From NCBI GenBank assembly GCA_947164965.1, contig CAMUYR010000002.1, positions 62,001 through 126,000 of the forward strand: 64,000 nt of DNA. Direction: 5' to 3'. Under the pieces are notes generated by a model that was given only the letters and a program-made list of their open reading frames with translations, was not told the origin of the DNA and did no database searches. This document shows, one piece after another, positions 58,467 to 64,000 of this stretch. A program made the position numbers and the translations under genes. The DNA is from an uncultured Prevotella sp. (GTDB taxonomy: Bacteria > Bacteroidota > Bacteroidia > Bacteroidales > Bacteroidaceae). Every line of letters begins with the position of its first letter. The first letter of the stretch is position 1.

Positions 58467-59591
58467 TTACCAATTATAAATATTGTGGTCCTGTGAACCG
58501 ACATCATCTATAGGCGTAATATCGACCGTATTGATATCCAACTGGTCGGCCTGGAAGTATCCATAGATAATCCAGGTATGGTTGCGGTCGAAATCACCAG
58601 CCGTCGTCATTTCGAAACGGGCTTTACGCTGTGAGACGTCAGAGCCCACACGGTAATAGACATTACCTGTCAATTTCCGATTGGTGGCACGCAGGAAGAC
58701 ATTCTTCTCACTCAGCAGGCCAGCCTGGACACCCTTATCGATCTTATCGACAAAGGTGAGGATATTATCCTCATAGGCATACGACTGAGGATTGTCGTTC
58801 GTCTTGACCTCGCCCATATCCTTAAACAGCATGGTTTTCGATGCCTTGTAAGTGTCGTGGAACTTATTCTCGTCACTGAACAGGTATTCGTATTCTGGAA
58901 TCAGGTTGCCATCCAGTTCGACACCATCGATATAAACAGCTCCCTTGTTTTCCAGCGACGAGAAGACGAAGCGAATCTTAGAGACGCGACGCTGCAATTT
59001 AGCCGTCTCGATCTTCAACACCGGGCTCTCGCCAGTCACCTGGATACTACGCATGACACCAGACATCGGCAAACCATAGGTCTTCACGACTTCAGCTGAA
59101 GCCGGACAGAAATAGTCAGGAGCGATATGGGTGGTCTCCAAACTACCTTCCGTGGGTGTTGCACGATGTGTTCTCTCTCCCTTCGCATCGCCACAGTTTT
59201 CTGTATAGACATTAGCCAACACATAGACATCGACATTGCTGCGCTTATAGCTTGGTGCCGAGGCAAATTCCTCGTCAATCTCCATACGGAACACCTCCTG
59301 ATGAAGTGTACTGTTCAGGTTTGCCAACTGGGCTTCATCCAGCTCCAGATAACCAATACGCTCCTCTGTGCCTGTCTTATAAATCCATATCTGTAGCTTA
59401 TGAATATTTGTTTCCTCAGAGGTGCCCTCAGCAGTCTCACCGGAACGGGTGACCACAGGATGGGCCGGTGCATAGACATAGATGCTCAGCGTAGGCTTGG
59501 CCTTGCCGTCGCCATCACTGCTGCTACATGCTGTCAACAACAGCATCAGCAGTGCGAGAAGCAACCAACTATGTCGTATTTGTTTATTCAT
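58467..59591 (-). CDS. Mfa/FimB-like fimbrial lipoprotein
   Basis: A 374-aa lipoprotein with lipobox LLTAC and lipidated C22, followed by SSSDGDG. The first strand LSIYVYAPAHPVVTR is followed by an Arg (TR) resembling the protease-processing region of Mfa subunits. Later motifs are LQIWIYKTG, VDVYVLANV, LQRRVSKIRFVFSS and DRNHTWIIYGYFQ, which are common to fimbrial subunits of Bacteroidetes type V pili. The C-terminus (DDVGSQDHNIYNW) shows no sorting signal. It is the fourth gene of the operon in this window and probably encodes an accessory or tip-proximal subunit; the exact role is not determinable. Confidence 0.78.
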   Translation of the reverse strand: MNKQIRHSWLLLALLMLLLTACSSSDGDGKAKPTLSIYVYAPAHPVVTRSGETAEGTSEETNIHKLQIWIYKTGTEERIGYLELDEAQLANLNSTLHQEVFRMEIDEEFASAPSYKRSNVDVYVLANVYTENCGDAKGERTHRATPTEGSLETTHIAPDYFCPASAEVVKTYGLPMSGVMRSIQVTGESPVLKIETAKLQRRVSKIRFVFSSLENKGAVYIDGVELDGNLIPEYEYLFSDENKFHDTYKASKTMLFKDMGEVKTNDNPQSYAYEDNILTFVDKIDKGVQAGLLSEKNVFLRATNRKLTGNVYYRVGSDVSQRKARFEMTTAGDFDRNHTWIIYGYFQADQLDINTVDITPIDDVGSQDHNIYNW

Positions 59592-59626
59592 TACACCTTA
59601 TTATATTATATATACCTTATTATATA

Positions 59627-61306
59627 TTAGTAGAACTCAATATTGACGGGAGTAGACAGCGTCCACTTCGGAGTGAGCTCGACGCCTATCTCCAGACGAG
59701 GGTTCATCAGGTTGGGCATCACATTGTAGGCATTCTCCAAGGTCTTAATAGTCGCACTGATGGTCGTATACTCGTCTTTCGTAAACGCCTGAGGACGTGT
59801 CTGACCATAACTGTCCTTCAAAGAAGGATTGATGACGCCAGCCAGATAGAACTTGGTGCCTTTATAGATGACACCACCATCCTTGCCATAGAAATCCTGT
59901 CCGCTATCATTACGGAACTCCAACAACAGGTTGATTTTCAGAGCCGCCGGACTCTGCAACAGCAACGTATAGACGGGGCTTTGAGTATGCAGCGGATCCA
60001 TCGCCACACCTTCAGCCTCCACCTGATTGTCGTAGACGTAGAAGTCTTCATACTTAGAATTAGCATTGGGCATGAAGGAGAAGTCGACATCGCGCTGACC
60101 ACTTACCACAACACCTGTCAATGGGAAGTAATGCTTTGTGTCGCTCTTCACGTCTATCGGATTATTCTTGGAGTCAGACAGAGCGGAAGCAACAGGATTC
60201 AGGACTACCTTCAGACAGGCTACACCATATTGCAGGGAGTCGACAACAGCGACAGCCTTGGTGTTCACATTCACACTGGCATCGCGATCATACTTATCTA
60301 AGATTTCTTTCCACGACTGAGCCTGCTTGTAATCTTCCAACTTGACACTGTCGTTCTTTGTAATCAGACGACTGTTGGCATAATAGAAGAGTTCGGCAGG
60401 ATAGCAGAAACGGTCGATAGCATTAATGTCGGCAATAGACGTGCGCTGTGTCTGGGGCACAAATTCATCGCCCATCCAACGCAAGACGGCAGCACCATCG
60501 GGCAGTCCGATAGAGGCAGGATACTCTGTATCGATGTCGTCGGGGATATTATTTATATTCTCACGAATGGCCTTGCGCAGCTCTAACCGTTCTGCATCAA
60601 CAAATTCAAACTTGTCGAGATAATCGATAACAGCCTGGGCATGTCCCTTGATGCAAGGATAGGAACCAGGCAACAAGCCTGTACCCTTTCCGATAAATTC
60701 CTGAAAAGCCGCCTTAAACACATCATCTTTCACTGTTTGCCAGGAGGTTGTCTCAGTACTCGTATTGGCAATCGTCGTCAGATAATCGGCAATGACCATT
60801 GCCTCATCAGGAATCTCTGATGCTGATGCATCATAGATAGCATCAGGAATGAAAGAAATGCTGCTGGGGCGCATGATCTCGTCGTGCTCGAAAATCAGCG
60901 AGCCATTCTCTGCCTTGCTGGCACCTTCAGCCTTGGGAGGCTTGGCATAGCACAGCACTGAGGCGGTACCCTTCATAAACGAGCAGCGGGGATAATAATA
61001 GACGTTGGTAAGGGGCTGATCCTCAATACCATTGATGATAAAGGCCTTGGGGTCGTCGTTGTACTCCACCTGACGCTTGACAGCGAAGGGAACAATGGTG
61101 ACAGCTCCCAATCCACGATTGTTGCCGTTGGTCTGGGTGACCTGCTGACTCATACGGGTGACACCCTGCTGTGGGACTGACACCCCTAACAGCAAGTCGG
61201 CCACAACAACGTCGTTCTCGTCGTAGTGGCTTGTCGCCTGGTCGTCAGCACAGCTGCACAAGAGTACCAGCAGACTCGTCAACAGTATATTTATCTTAAT
61301 CTTCAA
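59627..61306 (-). CDS. Mfa1-like fimbrillin lipoprotein, second paralogue
   Basis: A 559-aa lipoprotein with lipobox LCSC and lipidated C19, followed by ADDQ. It aligns by eye with the fimbrillin at the operon's 5' end. Shared blocks are YPAELFYYANSRL versus WPIELLYYGNSPI, FPLTGVVVSGQ versus FELTGIVIGGQ, and LLLEFRNDSGQDFYG versus IALEFRNCSGRDFWG. The closing strand NPRLEIGVELTPKW corresponds to SSNISLGMTVDLEW. It is therefore a paralogous structural or accessory subunit. It lies 11 bases from the FimB/Mfa2-like gene and in the place of mfa3. Confidence 0.82.
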   Translation of the reverse strand: MKIKINILLTSLLVLLCSCADDQATSHYDENDVVVADLLLGVSVPQQGVTRMSQQVTQTNGNNRGLGAVTIVPFAVKRQVEYNDDPKAFIINGIEDQPLTNVYYYPRCSFMKGTASVLCYAKPPKAEGASKAENGSLIFEHDEIMRPSSISFIPDAIYDASASEIPDEAMVIADYLTTIANTSTETTSWQTVKDDVFKAAFQEFIGKGTGLLPGSYPCIKGHAQAVIDYLDKFEFVDAERLELRKAIRENINNIPDDIDTEYPASIGLPDGAAVLRWMGDEFVPQTQRTSIADINAIDRFCYPAELFYYANSRLITKNDSVKLEDYKQAQSWKEILDKYDRDASVNVNTKAVAVVDSLQYGVACLKVVLNPVASALSDSKNNPIDVKSDTKHYFPLTGVVVSGQRDVDFSFMPNANSKYEDFYVYDNQVEAEGVAMDPLHTQSPVYTLLLQSPAALKINLLLEFRNDSGQDFYGKDGGVIYKGTKFYLAGVINPSLKDSYGQTRPQAFTKDEYTTISATIKTLENAYNVMPNLMNPRLEIGVELTPKWTLSTPVNIEFY

Positions 61307-61317
61307 TACTTAATGTT

Positions 61318-62400
61318 CTAAAGTTCTATATCATGTTCCGAAGAATCGTCCCAGTTCAGATTCACCGTCACTGCCACCGTCCGGTCGTCAGATTCAAAAG
61401 AGCCATTGGTGAATGCCTTGGCCTTGATGACCTTCAGCTGACCGGCACGCAAGGGCGTTTTCACATAAAGGACATTCTTTGTCACCGTACCGTCGGCTGT
61501 CGTCACATAGACATGCAGTTCCCAAAGGGCATTCTCAGCCTCTGGACTGATAAAAGGCTCCTCAGTCTCGATAACGGAACGGGTAGGAGGCGTCTCGGGT
61601 GATGGGAAGGTAACAGTACAGAAGGTCTGACTGCCCTCTACCGACAGAGCTTCCTGAGTAGCACGGATGACCGGTGGCTTCTCCTTATATAAATAGGTAC
61701 TATCGGCAATAATGAATCCGGAGGCGAATCCTGTGGCATAAACCTTCATGTCGCGGATGCCACTGCCTATTGTGTCGACCACTAAGGTCGTGGCACAGTT
61801 AGCCATATAGAGGTGGACGTCGAAGCTCTGGTCGACATTATCCAACACCACCATCGGCAGACGGGCTGTGAAGAGTCCCGTGGTATGTGAACCGATGGTG
61901 TCGGCATCTATCTGCAACAACTGTGACTGATGACAGTATTCATCATTGGCCAGGCTGACAATGGGATTGTCGACAATATTGGCAGCAGCCAGATGCATAT
62001 AGTGACGTTTAGGCAGGTCGAGCGTATAGCTGGCCTGATTGGCATCCATCACATGCTGGTCGTGCTGAAGGCGGACAGAGTCGCCCTGGGTGTCGTAGAA
62101 CGAGAGGTCGACATCATGTGCAAAATCGGAGAAGATAGTGGAGAAATAGGTACGCAGAGCTTCAGCCACCTTGATGTCGGTCTGGGTGGTTAATGAAGTC
62201 TGCAACTCGGTCGTCATATTGGTAACCAGACGCAACTCGTAGTCGAGCTTCAATGTGTCTTCCTGAACTGGAGGCACAGGTGGTGTTGGAGGCACATCGA
62301 CGCAATCGCTACGGTCGTCGTCGATGGTCGAGCAGCCCACAGGCAGCAGCACCATCAGCAACAACAGAACGTCTCCGAATATTTTCTTCATCCGTTTCAT
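61318..62400 (-). CDS. FimB/Mfa2 family fimbrial anchor lipoprotein
   Basis: A 360-aa lipoprotein with the signal ending PVGC (C23), followed by STIDDDRSDC, a pattern usual for Mfa2/FimB proteins of Prevotella. The first domain begins LDYELRLVTNMTTELQTSL and has MHLAAANIVDNPIVSL and SQLLQIDADTIG. The second domain ends LYVKTPLRAGQLKVIKAKAF and VNLNWDDS. In P. gingivalis, Mfa2 anchors the pilus in the outer membrane and limits its length; the same role is expected here. It follows the Mfa1-like gene by 12 bases, the same order as mfa1-mfa2. Confidence 0.86.
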   Translation of the reverse strand: MKRMKKIFGDVLLLLMVLLPVGCSTIDDDRSDCVDVPPTPPVPPVQEDTLKLDYELRLVTNMTTELQTSLTTQTDIKVAEALRTYFSTIFSDFAHDVDLSFYDTQGDSVRLQHDQHVMDANQASYTLDLPKRHYMHLAAANIVDNPIVSLANDEYCHQSQLLQIDADTIGSHTTGLFTARLPMVVLDNVDQSFDVHLYMANCATTLVVDTIGSGIRDMKVYATGFASGFIIADSTYLYKEKPPVIRATQEALSVEGSQTFCTVTFPSPETPPTRSVIETEEPFISPEAENALWELHVYVTTADGTVTKNVLYVKTPLRAGQLKVIKAKAFTNGSFESDDRTVAVTVNLNWDDSSEHDIEL

Positions 62401-62412
62401 ATCGGTTCGTAA

Positions 62413-64000
62413 TTATTTACCTAACTCCACTTCATACTGCAAGCCGTCCTTCCATTCCAGATCAACTGTCATACCCAGTGAGATATTAGAAGAACGCAAG
62501 TCGGGAACGGTGAGGTAAGCCTTCTGCAAGGAGGTTTCACCAAGAGCGAACTTAGCTACCGTCTTAAAGCCCTGCATGAAGACACGGCGCTCCTTGATGG
62601 TATTACCATTGGCATCGAATGGAGGCAGGGCACGGCCGGTAGGCCAAGTGATACCTTCCGACAGGTCGGTTTCGCTCAGATCCGTCATCTCACCATTCTT
62701 CAGAGCCTTATTAGGATCGAGCTTACCAATCAGGTAGAAGTATCCGCCATCACGAATCAGGTTGTCGGAACCCCAGAAGTCGCGACCAGAACAGTTGCGG
62801 AACTCCAAGGCGATATATACATCTTCCTGTTTCTGACCTGTCAAAGCAGGGTTCCAGTTGTCCCATACCATTGTATAGTTGGGGACGGAGGTTGTTCCTG
62901 CAGCATTGTAACCTGGAATATAGGCACCATATTTACCTACATTCTCGCCAGAACCTTTCACAATGTCGTTATCGTAAATCATATAGTTACGTTCACCCTT
63001 GGTGCAGATAAAGTTCCAGCCTACCTGATAAGGTTGTCCACCAATAACGATACCCGTCAATTCAAACTTATGGTTACCCTCTATATCAAACTCTCCGACC
63101 AGTATCTCGTTGGCTGGTTCGCCATGCAGTCCCTCGTTGTTGTCCTTCAGTCGGGAACTCTTATAGTAGACACGAGTATCGAGCAATGCTGTGGCATAGC
63201 TGATATTATTCTTCATAGCCACACTACGAGTAGTTGGCTTCACATATTCTGCATCCCAGCTGGCATCCCAACTCTTGTTCTCATTCCATGATTGAACATT
63301 TTGAGGGAAGTCGATCGGTGCATACGTCTTGTCACTGGTACGAATAGGTGAATTACCATAATACAAAAGCTCGATAGGCCATGAGTATTTCAAAGGCGAC
63401 ACATCGGTCATGCCCATACCATAGGCAGCCATCGTCTCGTTATACACAAACTTCTTATAGCCATCAGTGTCGTCCTTCACAGAAAGCTGGGTGGCACCTG
63501 GCGGCATATTGACGTGATAACACATCGGAAACTCGTTCAGATCGTCAGCATCCGTATCATCCTTGAGCAAGCTATAGATTGTCTCGGCATCAGCAGACTC
63601 GTACATCTTGAGCTGTGCCACCAACTCTTTCGGAGACTTGAGCTTACAATTTTCCACAACACCAGTCTTGGCATCGATATCAGCAGAGAAATAGGTAGCA
63701 CAACGGGTATAGAGACGCTGAGACATAGCCTGAGCAACAGCTTCCTGCAAATTAGTAGGTGAGGCTGTCAGCACCTGGTTTGTCACCGTCCAGAGGTCTT
63801 GTATCATACGGCAGACAGCATCTGCTGAACCTGCACGGATTTCTCCACTCTTCATCGTCGTGAAGGCATTATAGGCATTACCCAGAATTTCCTCCAATGG
63901 TGACAATTGATAAGAAGCTGACAAATGCTCAGTAGCGGCACCAGGGTTTAAACCCTTCGCTCCAAGTTCTTTCCAAGCCAAAGTAGTCAGGTTAAATGTA
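62413..64000 (-). CDS. Mfa1-like major fimbrillin, 5' end outside window
   Basis: At least 528 residues in one open frame that continues past 64000; the TTG at 63981 lies within the frame and is not a believable start. The visible part includes TMKSGEIRAGSADAVCRMIQ, WPIELLYYGNSPI, FELTGIVIGGQPYQVGWNF, IALEFRNCSGRDFWG and YFYLIGKLDP. The closing strand PDLRSSNISLGMTVDLEW is typical of Mfa1-type shaft fimbrillins of type V pili. The signal peptide, lipobox and processing site are missing because they lie upstream. It is the first gene of the fimbrial operon visible here and probably supplies the shaft subunit. Confidence 0.85.
   Translation of the reverse strand, partial: TFNLTTLAWKELGAKGLNPGAATEHLSASYQLSPLEEILGNAYNAFTTMKSGEIRAGSADAVCRMIQDLWTVTNQVLTASPTNLQEAVAQAMSQRLYTRCATYFSADIDAKTGVVENCKLKSPKELVAQLKMYESADAETIYSLLKDDTDADDLNEFPMCYHVNMPPGATQLSVKDDTDGYKKFVYNETMAAYGMGMTDVSPLKYSWPIELLYYGNSPIRTSDKTYAPIDFPQNVQSWNENKSWDASWDAEYVKPTTRSVAMKNNISYATALLDTRVYYKSSRLKDNNEGLHGEPANEILVGEFDIEGNHKFELTGIVIGGQPYQVGWNFICTKGERNYMIYDNDIVKGSGENVGKYGAYIPGYNAAGTTSVPNYTMVWDNWNPALTGQKQEDVYIALEFRNCSGRDFWGSDNLIRDGGYFYLIGKLDPNKALKNGEMTDLSETDLSEGITWPTGRALPPFDANGNTIKERRVFMQGFKTVAKFALGETSLQKAYLTVPDLRSSNISLGMTVDLEWKDGLQYEVELGK

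Overview
The window looks like chromosomal DNA of a Bacteroidota species, most probably Prevotellaceae. The supporting signs are Bacteroidetes-type promoters (TAnnTTTG at -7, no Shine-Dalgarno preference), secreted proteins whose mature form begins with Gln, lipoproteins with acidic residues after the lipidated Cys, an Mfa-type (type V) fimbrial operon, and a type IX secretion (T9SS) C-terminal sorting domain. Species is not assigned.

Positions 1-18.5 kb are ordinary core genome in short operons. They hold an LTA-synthase-like membrane protein (cut by the window edge), an MsbA-like ABC exporter and miaB on the minus strand. A near-symmetric divergent promoter separates these from a DUF3737 / PatB-type aminotransferase / OPT transporter operon. 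Next come xerD (minus), aroQ plus an O-methyltransferase, an Lrp/AsnC regulator, a C26-M19 peptidase fusion and a glutaminyl-cyclase-like M28 lipoprotein. A DUF4294 protein, a helix-hairpin-helix secreted protein, a glycosyltransferase with mannose-1-phosphate guanylyltransferase, and tRNA-Leu(CAA) follow.

Positions 18.5-45 kb form one minus-strand unit. In transcription order it is a GHKL ATPase, a GxxExxY protein boxed between two 126-bp direct repeats exactly 600 bp apart, an MBG/Ig-like secreted protein (1136 aa), a beta-helix-like protein (1289 aa), a 5256-aa secreted protein with about 120 copies of a [VI][YF]GGG motif, a translationally coupled thioredoxin-fold protein, and an RluA-type pseudouridine synthase. 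A roughly 0.9-kb gene-free stretch (44.9-45.8 kb) made of short repeats and hairpins lies upstream.

Positions 45.8-64 kb hold a minus-strand fimbrial operon: Mfa1-like fimbrillin (5' end outside the window), FimB/Mfa2-like anchor, a second Mfa1-like lipoprotein, two further fimbrillin-like lipoproteins, and a 3871-aa YGGG-repeat protein with a T9SS sorting domain. The giant sits where P. gingivalis keeps mfa5, the T9SS-exported tip component. A strong intrinsic terminator closes the operon.

The most novel content is the pair of giant YGGG-repeat proteins in two adjacent surface-structure loci, together with the roughly 1.25-kb super-repeats inside the larger one. Second are the GxxExxY cassette with its flanking repeats and the dispersed short elements translated in frame inside housekeeping genes.
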